NCBI GenBank assembly: GCA_017529865.1
Contig: JAFXNA010000027.1
Span: 1 to 64,000 of the forward strand
Direction: 5' to 3'
DNA length: 64,000 bases
Origin: Bacteroidaceae bacterium
Lineage (GTDB): Bacteria > Bacteroidota > Bacteroidia > Bacteroidales > Bacteroidaceae
Each line of letters opens with the position of its first letter. The stretch's first letter is position 1. Shown here piece by piece: positions 37,525-46,152 of this stretch. A program made the translations under genes and the position numbers. Below the pieces are notes generated by a model, which had not been told where the DNA came from, made no database searches, and worked only from the letters and a program-made list of their open reading frames with translations.

Positions 37525-38792
37525 TGTTTGCCCTTTGCGACTGCGACAGTTTCTTTGCCTCCTGTGAACGTGTGTTTCGTCCTGAGCTTTATGGCAAACC
37601 CGTTGTTGTTCTCAGCAATAACGACGGTTGCATTGTGGCGATGACAAAGGAAGCAAAAGCGCTTGGACTAAAGCGAGGAATGCCGTTCTATCAAGTCAAG
37701 GACTTGGTTCGCCAACACAATATCAGTGTCTTTTCGAGCAACTACACACTCTATGGCGACATCTCTGCACGTGTCATGCAACTCATTGCCGAAGAGACGG
37801 GCGACATTGACGTCTACTCCATCGACGAGGCATTCTTCAGCATCGATGAATTCCGCTCTGATATGCTCCACGAATCGCTTATTGCCTTACGTCGCAAAAT
37901 TTACAAGGGCATAGGATTGCCTGTATCCATCGGTGTAGGCCCGACGCGCACACTCGCTAAGGTAGCCTCGCATTTTGCCAAGAAAATTCCTGGCTATCAT
38001 GGGGTCTGTATTATCGACAGCGAAGAAAAACGCCAGAAAGCGCTACGGCTATTTCCCATAGGCGATGTATGGGGCATTGGGCGACAATTCCGCAAGAAAC
38101 TTGAATACTTTGGGGTGAAGACTGCTTATGACTTTCAAGACAAACGTGAATCATGGGTAAGCCAAGTGTTCAAGTTGTCAGGTGTACGCACTTGGAAAGA
38201 ATTGCGCGGCATACCATGTAAGGACATCAGCGAACTACCCGAGAAACAAAGCATCTGCACAAGTCGCTCGTTCGGTGAGATGATTACCGAATGGGGCAAG
38301 ATGGTAGAGAGTGTTGCTAATTTCACTGCCTCATGTGCAAGAAAACTCCGTGCACAACATACTGTTGCAGGCAGCCTTACAGTGTTCGTCCTCACCAACC
38401 GGTTCCGTGAAGACCTACCGCAATACATGAACAGCACCACTGTGCAGTTCGTCACACCTACCGACTCTAGTCTCCAACTCACCAACTACGCTATCACTGC
38501 TCTGCAGAAAATCTGGCGCGACGGGTTTCACTACAAGAAAAGCGGCGTTATCCTTACTGATATCGGCCCCAATACAAGCATACAACAAAACCTATTCGAT
38601 ACTACCGACCACGTCAAGCAGCAGCGACTCACACGAGCCATCGATGCTATCAACAAACGAGAAGGCACCGATACTGTCCATCTGGCTGTACAAAGTGATT
38701 CGTTCAGCAAATGGAATCTAAAACAGGATTTCAAGTCACCTTGCTACACCACCAACATCAAAGACGTTTTGGTCGTAAAAGCATCACAATAA
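37524..38792 (+). CDS. umuC: UmuC-like Y-family DNA polymerase
   Basis: A 422-residue translesion polymerase starting MFALCDCDSFFASCERVF, which holds the first metal-binding Asp and steric-gate region. The second catalytic motif is YSIDEAFFSI near residue 101. Then GIGLPVSIGVGPTRTLAKVASHFAK (palm/thumb), helix-hairpin-helix (GDVWGIGRQFRKKLE), little finger and C-terminal DUF4113-type end. The longer frame to 37362 overlaps umuD and is rejected. It is closed by the terminator 38800-38831. Confidence 0.96.
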   Translation: MFALCDCDSFFASCERVFRPELYGKPVVVLSNNDGCIVAMTKEAKALGLKRGMPFYQVKDLVRQHNISVFSSNYTLYGDISARVMQLIAEETGDIDVYSIDEAFFSIDEFRSDMLHESLIALRRKIYKGIGLPVSIGVGPTRTLAKVASHFAKKIPGYHGVCIIDSEEKRQKALRLFPIGDVWGIGRQFRKKLEYFGVKTAYDFQDKRESWVSQVFKLSGVRTWKELRGIPCKDISELPEKQSICTSRSFGEMITEWGKMVESVANFTASCARKLRAQHTVAGSLTVFVLTNRFREDLPQYMNSTTVQFVTPTDSSLQLTNYAITALQKIWRDGFHYKKSGVILTDIGPNTSIQQNLFDTTDHVKQQRLTRAIDAINKREGTDTVHLAVQSDSFSKWNLKQDFKSPCYTTNIKDVLVVKASQ

Positions 38793-38799
38793 GAAAACA

Positions 38800-38831
38800 A
38801 AAAGGGATGAGCGTTAACTCATCCCTTTTTG
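38800..38831. terminator. Bidirectional terminator between umuC and the TPR gene
   Basis: AAAAAGGGATGAG and CTCATCCCTTTTT, 13-bp perfect stem, 6-nt loop. Confidence 0.9.
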
Positions 38832-38834
38832 TGA

Positions 38835-40058
38835 TTATGAATCCTTATACTTGGCATATTTCTTTTCGTTGGCACTATCTGACAAGGCATGATAGCAACG
38901 ATAGAGATAGTTACCCCAAAGGATTGGGTTATCGGGTTCGCATTCTTCTGCCTTCTTGTAGCATGGGATGGCTTCGTTAATCCATTTCTTACACTCTGGG
39001 ATGTTGTTCTTGTTTTCCATTGCTATCTGATAGTAGCAAGTGCCAAGTGAGGTCCATGCACGAGCATAGGTCGGGTCAATCTCAATCAGTTTCTTGAAGA
39101 TGTCAATCGCTTCACGATACTTCTTGTCGTTGAACACCATGAGGGCCTTTGTCTCGACGAAGTAGATTTCATTTGGATAGAGCTTGCCCATTTCGTCACA
39201 CAACTTCATCGCTTCATCAAGTTTGTCCTGACGCACTTTCTCTTGTACGAGAAGCTTAGGGAACTGCACATCGTTGTAGTGTTCGGCTGCATAACGACAG
39301 TATTTCTCCCACTTCTCCATATCGCCGTGACGCTTGTATGTATCCATCAGCTCAACACATGTATAAGTGCCGTAGGTTGGTGAATCGAGCACTTTTTCGT
39401 ACCAATTGAGGTACTTCACAGTGTCTTCCCATGTAACGGCCTTGTTCTTCATAGCCATACCATAGTAAAGGTAGGCACTTTCCTTAAGGGTGTCAGTCTC
39501 ATTGAGATTGAGTTCCTTGAACAATGGGTCGTCAAAGGTTTCGAAGTAGTGATCGAAGAGCTTCATGGCTCCATCAGGATGGCTGTTGACAACAGAGCAT
39601 GCACCTGTGAGGATCTGTCCACGCATAGAGGCGGCCTGTTGCAGAGCATCCTGATGGATTTCCTTGTATTCGTCCGCCTTCACGGGCATTTTTCCTTTTT
39701 CATTAGGTGTAGTAATACACTTCTCTACTTTCTGATAGTAAGAGAGAATATCACTCAGAGCACTGAAATACTTCAGGGTGTCGAGTGTTCCTGCCTGTCC
39801 GTCCTGATAGACTTTGTAGGTCAGGATGTTCTTGATCTTGGCTGCTGTTACCCAAGTGTCATAATAGTCTTTACTTTTCTCATTGACCATGCATTCCTGG
39901 ATATCTCTCCATGCTTTGTTAACGAGTTTGTAATCGATATTACGTGAGTCACGACAAGCTTCAGTGAGCGTGTTCCTAGCGTCGATCACTGCATACTTTT
40001 GTGCGAACAATGTTGAGCATGCTGCTAACATCGTGCAGATGAATAATACTCGTTTCAT
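38835..40058 (-). CDS. Exported tetratricopeptide-repeat protein
   Basis: A 407-residue protein with a signal peptide (TLFAQ, residue 20), presumably periplasmic. TPR units are clear in the C-terminal half (about 235-400): FVETKALMVFNDKKYREAID, AWTSLGTCYYQIAMENKN, AIPCYKKAEECEPDN, given in order. The N-terminal half is helical with weaker repeats. No enzymatic motif is seen. It starts 21 bp after gyrA and should be cotranscribed with it, an arrangement that looks conserved in this group by recollection; no functional link is known. Confidence 0.85.
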   Translation of the reverse strand: MKRVLFICTMLAACSTLFAQKYAVIDARNTLTEACRDSRNIDYKLVNKAWRDIQECMVNEKSKDYYDTWVTAAKIKNILTYKVYQDGQAGTLDTLKYFSALSDILSYYQKVEKCITTPNEKGKMPVKADEYKEIHQDALQQAASMRGQILTGACSVVNSHPDGAMKLFDHYFETFDDPLFKELNLNETDTLKESAYLYYGMAMKNKAVTWEDTVKYLNWYEKVLDSPTYGTYTCVELMDTYKRHGDMEKWEKYCRYAAEHYNDVQFPKLLVQEKVRQDKLDEAMKLCDEMGKLYPNEIYFVETKALMVFNDKKYREAIDIFKKLIEIDPTYARAWTSLGTCYYQIAMENKNNIPECKKWINEAIPCYKKAEECEPDNPILWGNYLYRCYHALSDSANEKKYAKYKDS

Positions 40059-40079
40059 AACTATTCAATTTAATTGGTT

Positions 40080-42680
40080 TTAGTTTTGATTTTCGTTTTC
40101 GTTATCTGTAGCTTCCGTTTCCGGATTCTCTTTATACGTCATATTGGTTTGTCCGTCAGCATCGGGAACTGCATTCTCATCATCGCCCTCCACTTCTTCA
40201 TGCTCGACTTTGCAAACGCTCGAAATAGCATCGTTGCGCTTCTTGAGGTTGATGAGGGTTACACCCTGAGTGTTACGTCCCTGAATGCGTACGGTCTTGA
40301 GTGCCAGACGAATGGCAATACCACTACGGTTGATAATCATGAGGTCGTCATCGTCCGTTACACTCTTAATAGCAATAAGCTTGCCAGTTTTTTCTGTGAT
40401 GTTGAGGGTCTTGATTCCTTTTCCGTTACGGTTGGTGATGCGGTAGTCGAAAATTGAGCTGCGCTTTCCATAACCGTTTTCGCTGACGACGAGTACGGTA
40501 GGTATCGTTGGGTCGTTTGCCATTTCCTCTTCGCTAAAGCCTTCTGGCTTCTGGAGGGAAATCATACCTACGATTTCGTCTTCCGGACCATTGAGCTTGA
40601 GGGCACGTACACCTGTAGCACTACGTCCCATGACGCGAACGGTGTTCTCTACGAATCGGATGGCACGTCCTTCGCGGCTGGCAATCATGATTTCGTCTGT
40701 TCCGCTAGTGAGGAGCACATCCTTCACGATATCGCCTTCGTTGAGGTTGATGGCAATAATACCTGTGGTACGTGGACGGGCATAGTTGGCAAATGCTGTC
40801 TTTTTGACAACACCCAACTTGGTACAGAACATGAGGTTGTGGTTGTTGACAAACTCCTGATCGTTTATGTTCCTGATGCAGATGAATGCCGTTGCCTTAT
40901 CGTCAGAGTCGATGTTGAGCATATTCTGCACAGCACGTCCCTTGAAGGTCTTGCCGCCCTCTGGAATGTCGTAGACTTTCATCCAGTAGCAACGTCCCTT
41001 CTGGGTGAAGAACATCATAGTGTTGTGTCCTGTAGCAGGGTAGATGTGCTCTATGAAGTCGGTATCGCGAGCGCTTCCTCCCTTACTGCCTACTCCACCA
41101 CGAGCCTGTGTGCGGAATTCGGTGAGTGGTGTGCGCTTGATATAGCCGAGGTGTGAGATGGTCACAACACATGCATCGTCAGCATAGAAGTCCTCTGGAT
41201 TGAAGTTCTGGCTACCACGTGGGTCGATGACTGTCTTACGCTCGTCACCATATTTCTCTTTTACTTCAATCAGCTCGTCCTTCATCACCTTCTTGCAGAG
41301 TTCTGGGTCGTCGAGAATCTGCTGGAGGTATTCGATCAGTTTCAACAGGTCGTTGTACTCTGCATGGAGTTTCTCCTGCTGCAGACCAGTCAGCTGGCTG
41401 AGACGCATATCAACCACATACTTAGCCTGAGCCTCATCGAAGCCGAAGCGTTCCATCAAGCGGGTCTGAGCCTCCTGTGGAGTCTTCGACGACTTGATAA
41501 TCTGTACCACCTCGTCGATGTTATCGCTGGCAATGATAAGTGCTTCGAGCAAGTGTGCACGCTCTTCAGCTTTTTTCTTGTCAAACTTCGTACGGCGGAT
41601 GGTTACCTCGTGACGATGATCCACGAACTCCTTGATACAGTCCTTCAGCGTCAGGGTCTTCGGACGTTTGCGTACGATGGCAATACAGTTGACACTGAAA
41701 CTGCTCTGCAGTTCTGTCATCTTGTAGAGCTTGTTGAGCACCACATTCGAGTTCGCATCACGCTTCAAGTCGATTACGATACGCATACCTTCACGGTCCG
41801 ACTCATCATTCACATTGCTGATACCCTCAATCTTCTTTTCGTTGACCAGGTCGGCAATACGCTTGATGAGTTCCGACTTATTTACATTATAAGGTATCTC
41901 GTTCACGATGATCTTCTCGTGCTGTCCATCTGTTTCAAATTCAGTCTTCGAACGGATAACAATACGTCCACGACCCGTATCATAAGCCTCACGGATGCCA
42001 TCCACTCCACAGATGATACCACCTGTAGGGAAGTCAGGACCTTTGATATAGTGCATCAATCCATCCGTATCAATGTCTGGGTTGTCGATATAAGCCACAC
42101 ATCCGTCAATCACCTCACTCAGATTGTGCGTCGGGATGTTAGTCGCCATACCTACCGCAATACCCGTCGCACCATTTACAAGCAGGTTAGGAATCTTCGT
42201 TGAGAGAACCGTAGGTTCGGTGTTCGAGTCATCATAAGTAGGTTGGAAGTCCACGGTGTCCTTATACAGGTCGTCCATCATCACCTCACCCAGCTTAGTG
42301 AGTCTTGCTTCCGTATAACGCATAGCTGCCGCACCGTCACCATCGACCGAACCAAAGTTACCTTGTCCGTCTACCAGTGTGTAGCGCATCGCCCAAGGCT
42401 GAGCGAGACGTACTAATGCACCATAAACCGAAGAATCACCATGTGGGTGATACTTACCGAGCACGTCACCCACGATACGTGCACTTTTCTTTGTTGGTTT
42501 GTCCGAAGTAATGCCCTGTTCCATCATGTCGAAAAGGATACGACGATGAACAGGTTTGAATCCATCTCTGACATCAGGCAACGCACGCGCCACAATCACC
42601 GACATAGAGTAGTCGATGTATGAAGACTTCATCGTTTCGTTGATGTCCACTTTGATAATTCTGTCTTGCTGATCCACCAT
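40080..42680 (-). CDS. gyrA: DNA gyrase subunit A
   Basis: An 866-residue GyrA: winged-helix/tower breakage-reunion domain (about 1-520) and six-bladed beta-pinwheel C-terminal domain, ending in an acidic low-complexity tail. Catalytic Tyr122 is in [11 protein letters not shown]; numbering happens to match E. coli. The quinolone-resistance region reads [18 protein letters not shown]: Ser83 as in sensitive E. coli, Ser84, and Gly87 where E. coli has Asp. The GyrA-box QGRNTQGV near 775 distinguishes gyrase from topoisomerase IV. Promoter: -7 box 42839-42846, with a leader of about 150 nt carrying a 75-bp element copy and a hairpin. Confidence 0.98.
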   Translation of the reverse strand: MVDQQDRIIKVDINETMKSSYIDYSMSVIVARALPDVRDGFKPVHRRILFDMMEQGITSDKPTKKSARIVGDVLGKYHPHGDSSVYGALVRLAQPWAMRYTLVDGQGNFGSVDGDGAAAMRYTEARLTKLGEVMMDDLYKDTVDFQPTYDDSNTEPTVLSTKIPNLLVNGATGIAVGMATNIPTHNLSEVIDGCVAYIDNPDIDTDGLMHYIKGPDFPTGGIICGVDGIREAYDTGRGRIVIRSKTEFETDGQHEKIIVNEIPYNVNKSELIKRIADLVNEKKIEGISNVNDESDREGMRIVIDLKRDANSNVVLNKLYKMTELQSSFSVNCIAIVRKRPKTLTLKDCIKEFVDHRHEVTIRRTKFDKKKAEERAHLLEALIIASDNIDEVVQIIKSSKTPQEAQTRLMERFGFDEAQAKYVVDMRLSQLTGLQQEKLHAEYNDLLKLIEYLQQILDDPELCKKVMKDELIEVKEKYGDERKTVIDPRGSQNFNPEDFYADDACVVTISHLGYIKRTPLTEFRTQARGGVGSKGGSARDTDFIEHIYPATGHNTMMFFTQKGRCYWMKVYDIPEGGKTFKGRAVQNMLNIDSDDKATAFICIRNINDQEFVNNHNLMFCTKLGVVKKTAFANYARPRTTGIIAINLNEGDIVKDVLLTSGTDEIMIASREGRAIRFVENTVRVMGRSATGVRALKLNGPEDEIVGMISLQKPEGFSEEEMANDPTIPTVLVVSENGYGKRSSIFDYRITNRNGKGIKTLNITEKTGKLIAIKSVTDDDDLMIINRSGIAIRLALKTVRIQGRNTQGVTLINLKKRNDAISSVCKVEHEEVEGDDENAVPDADGQTNMTYKENPETEATDNENENQN

Positions 42681-42736
42681 GTTAATTTCTTTTTTACTAT
42701 ATGATTTTTAAATTCATGATTCGTTTAGCAGTAAGC

Positions 42737-42756
42737 AAATAGGGCTTTCCCTATTT
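42737..42756. other. Perfect hairpin in the gyrA leader
   Basis: AAATAGGG and CCCTATTT with a CTTT loop. No T-run follows on the minus strand, so it is not an obvious terminator. Confidence 0.45.
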
Positions 42757-42759
42757 TCA

Positions 42760-42836
42760 CTTCGTGCAAAATGCTGCGCCTCAACAATGCTCAAGCAAAT
42801 CTCTGGCATTCTGTTCGGCTTAATCGCATTTTTCGT
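42760..42836 (+). other. Dispersed ~75-bp structured element, copy 3, in the gyrA leader
   Basis: TTCGTGCAAAATGCTGCGCC TCAA, inner arms AATGC/GCATT, then CTGTTCGGCTTAATCGCATTTTT. If gyrA is transcribed from 42839-42846, the complement of this element is in its 5' untranslated region. Confidence 0.55.
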
Positions 42837-42838
42837 TA

Positions 42839-42846
42839 CAAAGATA
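42839..42846 (-). promoter_or_regulatory. -7 box for gyrA
   Basis: The minus strand reads TATCTTTG. It lies 159 bp from the ATG; no closer match was found. Confidence 0.55.
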
Positions 42847-42921
42847 AGGCTTTTTCGCGATATTTACGAACTTTTAGGCGTTAAAAAAAGTCAAGACGCC
42901 CAAATTCGTGCGAAAAAGCCT
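42847..42921. other. Large three-tier inverted repeat upstream of gyrA
   Basis: AGGCTTTTTCGC (42847-42858) is the perfect complement of GCGAAAAAGCCT (42910-42921). Inside, CGAA/TTCG and GGCGT/ACGCC add further pairing. It directly abuts the -7 box, so its left arm would overlie the -33 region. Confidence 0.6.
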
Positions 42922-43035
42922 CAATTTTGCATTTTAGGTCTCAAATCGAGGGGGTGTCGACACAAAACCTAACATTCCTTAAAACTCATATATTTACCAT
43001 TTAACAGCAATTTAGTTTCTAGTTGTTAGTTTCTA

Positions 43036-43184
43036 GATGGTAAACGGTAAACGGTAAACTATCTTCGTTATCGTAGCGAAGCTCTGCTGAGCGTATCGTA
43101 ACGAAGTGTATCGTAGAGGCTCATCCACGTAACGTAGGAGCTTGCTCCGTGGCGTAGCGAAGCGTTTCGTACGAAGTCCCTTCG
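43036..43184. repeat. Heptamers followed by CGTAGCGAAG-rich repeats
   Basis: GGTAAAC is repeated three times at about 43041-43061. Then CGTTATCGTAGCGAAG, GAGCGTATCGTAACGAAG, TATCGTAGAGG and GTGGCGTAGCGAAGCG follow as short palindromic units up to the end of the SGNH gene. Related to 20125-20277. Confidence 0.55.
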
Positions 43185-45029
43185 TTATTTTACTACAACC
43201 TTACGGGAATGAATGGTACCATCGTCCGCATGGCGCACTTCGATGTATGTACCAGTTGTCGGCTGAGCTGTCAGTCGCATGCCACTGAGGGTATAGGTCT
43301 CAATCGATATTGTTGATGGTTGATTGACAGACTGCTGGGTGATGGAGGTCGGTGTGGTAGTGCCGCCCATACCCGATGGTGCTTCGGGATTGGTAGTGAT
43401 GCAGAGTTTGTCGAGACAAGCCCCGTCTTCACGTCCTCCGATATAGAGCGTGTGCCGGCCTGCCTTCAGGTTGCCATGATAGAGTTCCTTCCACGCCCAC
43501 GATGCGGTTTGCAACCCATTGACAAAGTTGTTGGTCAGAGCACCATCGACGCTCACAAAGTAGCTATCGTCATCCCACGTAGTACACATCACACGCGCAT
43601 AGATATAATAGGTGCCAGCTGTCGATATAGTGAAGTGGGCAGCAAGGATATAGGCGCTATCGGTAGGCGTAGTGGTTGTCTGTGTCAGGGTCTCCAGATA
43701 CTTTCCCTTCGATGCTGTTGCGTCCTCTCCCAATTGGAATGCTGTTCCCGACACCTCGGTAGGCAGGTCTTCGGCCTCAATCCACAAGGCATTGTTATCG
43801 TAAGGCTCCTCCTCATCTTCTTCGTCGGATACAGGGTCGGTCTTGGTGAACAGACTCAGGTCGATGCATCCGCCCATCGTCTCATAGCCTTTTGCATTGA
43901 GATGCAGCCAGTCGTTCTCGAAAAGGAACTGCGACTGCATGGCCTCGGGGTCTTGTGGATTACGCACAGCCTCGTCGAAGTCTATCACACCGTCGAGCAT
44001 CTTCGTGGTGCGAATCCACTGATTGATGGTCGAACGTCCCTTTTCGTGATCAGCCGAGTAGTAGCTGTTTCCCTTGAACGGGGTGATGGTGCCTCCGAAG
44101 ACATAGATGCCCTTCTCGTGCGCCTCACGGATAATCTGCTTATAGACCTCGATGATGCGCTTGGCGGTCTGCAAACCGTTCTGTGCTCCACCCAAATCGT
44201 TGACTGCCTCGAAGAGGATGATCCATTTCACACCCTCCTGTCCCAGCAGGTCACGCTGATAGCGGCTCGATGCCGTGGGGCCTAAGCCTCCACCCAACAC
44301 ACAGTTGCCTCCAATACCCATATTGAGCACACCCACCTGACTGGTCGGCTCGTTGTCCAGCAGTCGGCGTGAGAGCACGTCCGCCCAGCGGTTCTGCTGA
44401 TTGGTGGTCGAACCACGTCCGTCGGTGATGGAGTTACCCAAGATGGCTACGGCACCAGCCTCTTCGGGAGCTTCCACTTCGAGAGCCAGGATGTTATACC
44501 AATGATCGGTCTTCGTGGCGTTGCTGAAGTTCGTGGTGTTGCCCGACTTCAGATACGATGTCGTGCGCGAGCCGGGATGTCCGCTCACGCTGGTCGATGA
44601 AGCCGAACCATAGTGGATGGTGATGGCCACATTCTCGCGCGGCCCGATGGGGAAGTCCACAGGGTCAGACACCGCCTTGCCCTTTGCAGGCATGGTCACA
44701 CCCGCCTGTCCGTCGAAGGTGAGGCTCACGGTCGTGCTTTCGTCAATCTCGCTGCTGCTACCAGCCGTCTTGGCGATCGCCAGTTCCACAGCCTTGATTT
44801 GCGTGCTCCCCGTACTGAACTCATTGGTCAGTTTCAGGCGTACACGCTCACCACCGATAGACACCTGCACAATCTGGCGCAACGAGTTGTTGCCCAGTCC
44901 CGGCGAAGGCGGATTGTTGTTGTTCTCTACCAATTGAGGGGCTGTACCCCAAGTGCCTACCCAATGACTCTGAGCCCATGCCAAGCCACCCATCAGTAAG
45001 CACAAAAATACCATTGCTATTTTCTTCAT
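43185..45029 (-). CDS. Exported SGNH/GDSL esterase with C-terminal jelly-roll domain
   Basis: A 614-residue exported hydrolase. Signal peptide to AWAQ (residue 20); N-terminal beta domain typical of GDSL family proteins (about 22-185); SGNH catalytic domain (about 190-395) with Ser in ILGNSITDGRG, the oxyanion Gly in MGIGGNCV, Asn in EAVNDLGG, and Asp/His in FENDWLHLNAKGY. An acidic linker (SDEEDEEEPYD) leads to a CBM/jelly-roll-like domain (about 415-560) and a tail (YTLSGMRLTAQPTTGTYIEV). It may deacetylate or de-esterify plant or host glycans; no polysaccharide-utilisation partners are next to it. Confidence 0.88.
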   Translation of the reverse strand: MKKIAMVFLCLLMGGLAWAQSHWVGTWGTAPQLVENNNNPPSPGLGNNSLRQIVQVSIGGERVRLKLTNEFSTGSTQIKAVELAIAKTAGSSSEIDESTTVSLTFDGQAGVTMPAKGKAVSDPVDFPIGPRENVAITIHYGSASSTSVSGHPGSRTTSYLKSGNTTNFSNATKTDHWYNILALEVEAPEEAGAVAILGNSITDGRGSTTNQQNRWADVLSRRLLDNEPTSQVGVLNMGIGGNCVLGGGLGPTASSRYQRDLLGQEGVKWIILFEAVNDLGGAQNGLQTAKRIIEVYKQIIREAHEKGIYVFGGTITPFKGNSYYSADHEKGRSTINQWIRTTKMLDGVIDFDEAVRNPQDPEAMQSQFLFENDWLHLNAKGYETMGGCIDLSLFTKTDPVSDEEDEEEPYDNNALWIEAEDLPTEVSGTAFQLGEDATASKGKYLETLTQTTTTPTDSAYILAAHFTISTAGTYYIYARVMCTTWDDDSYFVSVDGALTNNFVNGLQTASWAWKELYHGNLKAGRHTLYIGGREDGACLDKLCITTNPEAPSGMGGTTTPTSITQQSVNQPSTISIETYTLSGMRLTAQPTTGTYIEVRHADDGTIHSRKVVVK

Positions 45030-45057
45030 ATTCGTTCACTATTAGTTATTTGGACTG

Positions 45058-45065
45058 CAAAGATA
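45058..45065 (-). promoter_or_regulatory. -7 box for the SGNH esterase gene
   Basis: The minus strand reads TATCTTTG, 29 bp before the ATG. Confidence 0.7.
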
Positions 45066-45080
45066 ATCAATTTAATTGAC

Positions 45081-45128
45081 TCCGACTAACTAAAGTTTCA
45101 TAATTAATGCAAATACCCGTGTTTTTAT
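45081..45128. repeat. GAACTAAAGTTTCAT dispersed repeat, copy 2
   Basis: Contains AACTAAAGTTTCATAATTA, GCAAATACCCGTGTTTTT. Begins about 16 bp behind the -7 box of the esterase gene, so it overlies the -33 region and upstream DNA. Confidence 0.55.
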
Positions 45129-45335
45129 CAACCAAATATAATATTTTTTGTAATGGTTATGGACATCTTTGGGTTCCGTATCTACTACATCCCTATTATT
45201 TCAAATGTTTTTCTTTTATAAGTCAACTCTTCAGCCAGTCAACTCTCGTCTAGCCTTCAAAATAAAACTGTCACAATTAATCATTTCTGCCCTATTTATT
45301 CACTTAATGGAATTTTATGTTTTAATAAGAATTAG

Positions 45336-45401
45336 TGTTCCCCTCAAGGGGAATTTTTGTTACCCTTAAGGGGAACAATTGCTACCCTACTAGGGCCGCA
45401 A
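45336..45401. repeat. Three tandem 22-bp units each with an internal palindrome
   Basis: Units start TGTTCCCCTCAAGGGGAA, TGTTACCCTTAAGGGGAA and TGCTACCCTACTAGGG, spaced exactly 22 bp. The rest of 45129-45469 is AT-rich and holds nothing I can assign. Confidence 0.7.
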
Positions 45402-45469
45402 AAATGACAATAAATCAGAAAGTCCCCATGACATCATCACAGGTTCTAGCCGAGAAGAAGACAAGCAAC

Positions 45470-45502
45470 AAAAAAACGCCTCACACTGGATGTGGGGCGT
45501 TT
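45470..45502 (-). terminator. Terminator after the small lipoprotein gene
   Basis: AAACGCC-TCACA and TGTG-GGCGTTT form an interrupted 11-bp stem; seven Ts follow on the minus strand. Confidence 0.85.
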
Positions 45503-45521
45503 ATTGTTTGTAGAGGTCGGT

Positions 45522-45959
45522 TTAGAGATCTGGAAGGCCAAGTTCTTCAGTCAACTGCTTCTCGAAGTCCTTGTCATCATTGACTGCCTTTCCGTTAGGG
45601 CAAGCTTCAGCAATTTCTTGGAACTCGTTCATGAGATCATCGATTGGCTGGAAAGCTTGGAACTTCTCTTCCATCGCAGCAACTTCTTCTTCAGACATGT
45701 TTCCAATATTCTTAGTGGCTTCGTCTATTTCCACCATCATTGGCTTGATTGCGATAGCAGCCTGCTTGAAAACATACTTCCACTGGTCAATTGTCCAGTT
45801 AGCACCGTCAGCCTTTGCTTTTGCAACGATGTCGGTCAATACTTCTACTGCAGTTCCATCGGTCTTGATGTCAACTGGAGCATCACTTTTCTGATTGCAT
45901 GAAACAAATGCAAAACCCATTGCGAGTGCAACGATACCTGCTAATAAGAATTTCTTCAT
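45522..45959 (-). CDS. Small lipoprotein of unknown function
   Basis: A 145-residue protein with signal peptide and lipobox FVSC (Cys near residue 21). The mature part is predicted mostly helical and acidic (EEEVAAMEEKFQAFQPIDDL), with conserved-looking WTIDQWKYVFKQAA. I recognise no named domain, although small helical lipoproteins of this type are common in Prevotella. Monocistronic, with a -7 box at 46010-46017 and a terminator. It diverges from another lipoprotein gene at 46153. Confidence 0.8.
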   Translation of the reverse strand: MKKFLLAGIVALAMGFAFVSCNQKSDAPVDIKTDGTAVEVLTDIVAKAKADGANWTIDQWKYVFKQAAIAIKPMMVEIDEATKNIGNMSEEEVAAMEEKFQAFQPIDDLMNEFQEIAEACPNGKAVNDDKDFEKQLTEELGLPDL

Positions 45960-46009
45960 ACGCTTTGTTTAAATAATTAAGTTTGTGATTAGGGTTGATT
46001 AAATCACCG

Positions 46010-46109
46010 CAAAGTTAAAGAAAAATGTAAAAATGAAAAAATTATATAATGTAAAAATGAAAAAAGTAAATGATTTTTCGTGTTTTCTTGCCTGTTTTTA
46101 CTAACTTTG
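46010..46109. promoter_or_regulatory. Divergent promoter region of two lipoprotein genes
   Basis: Leftward -7 box TAACTTTG on the minus strand at 46010-46017, rightward TAACTTTG at 46102-46109. Between them AATGTAAAAATGAAAAA occurs twice, at 46024-46040 and 46048-46064, with a 24-bp offset; a shared regulator is possible. Confidence 0.6.
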
Positions 46110-46152
46110 CATCATTAAAACGAAAACCTAAACCTAAACCAAAATTGCAACA

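Noticed and set aside
42787-42972. 61-codon frame upstream of gyrA
   Set aside because: It covers the structured element and the large palindrome, so non-coding function is the better explanation.
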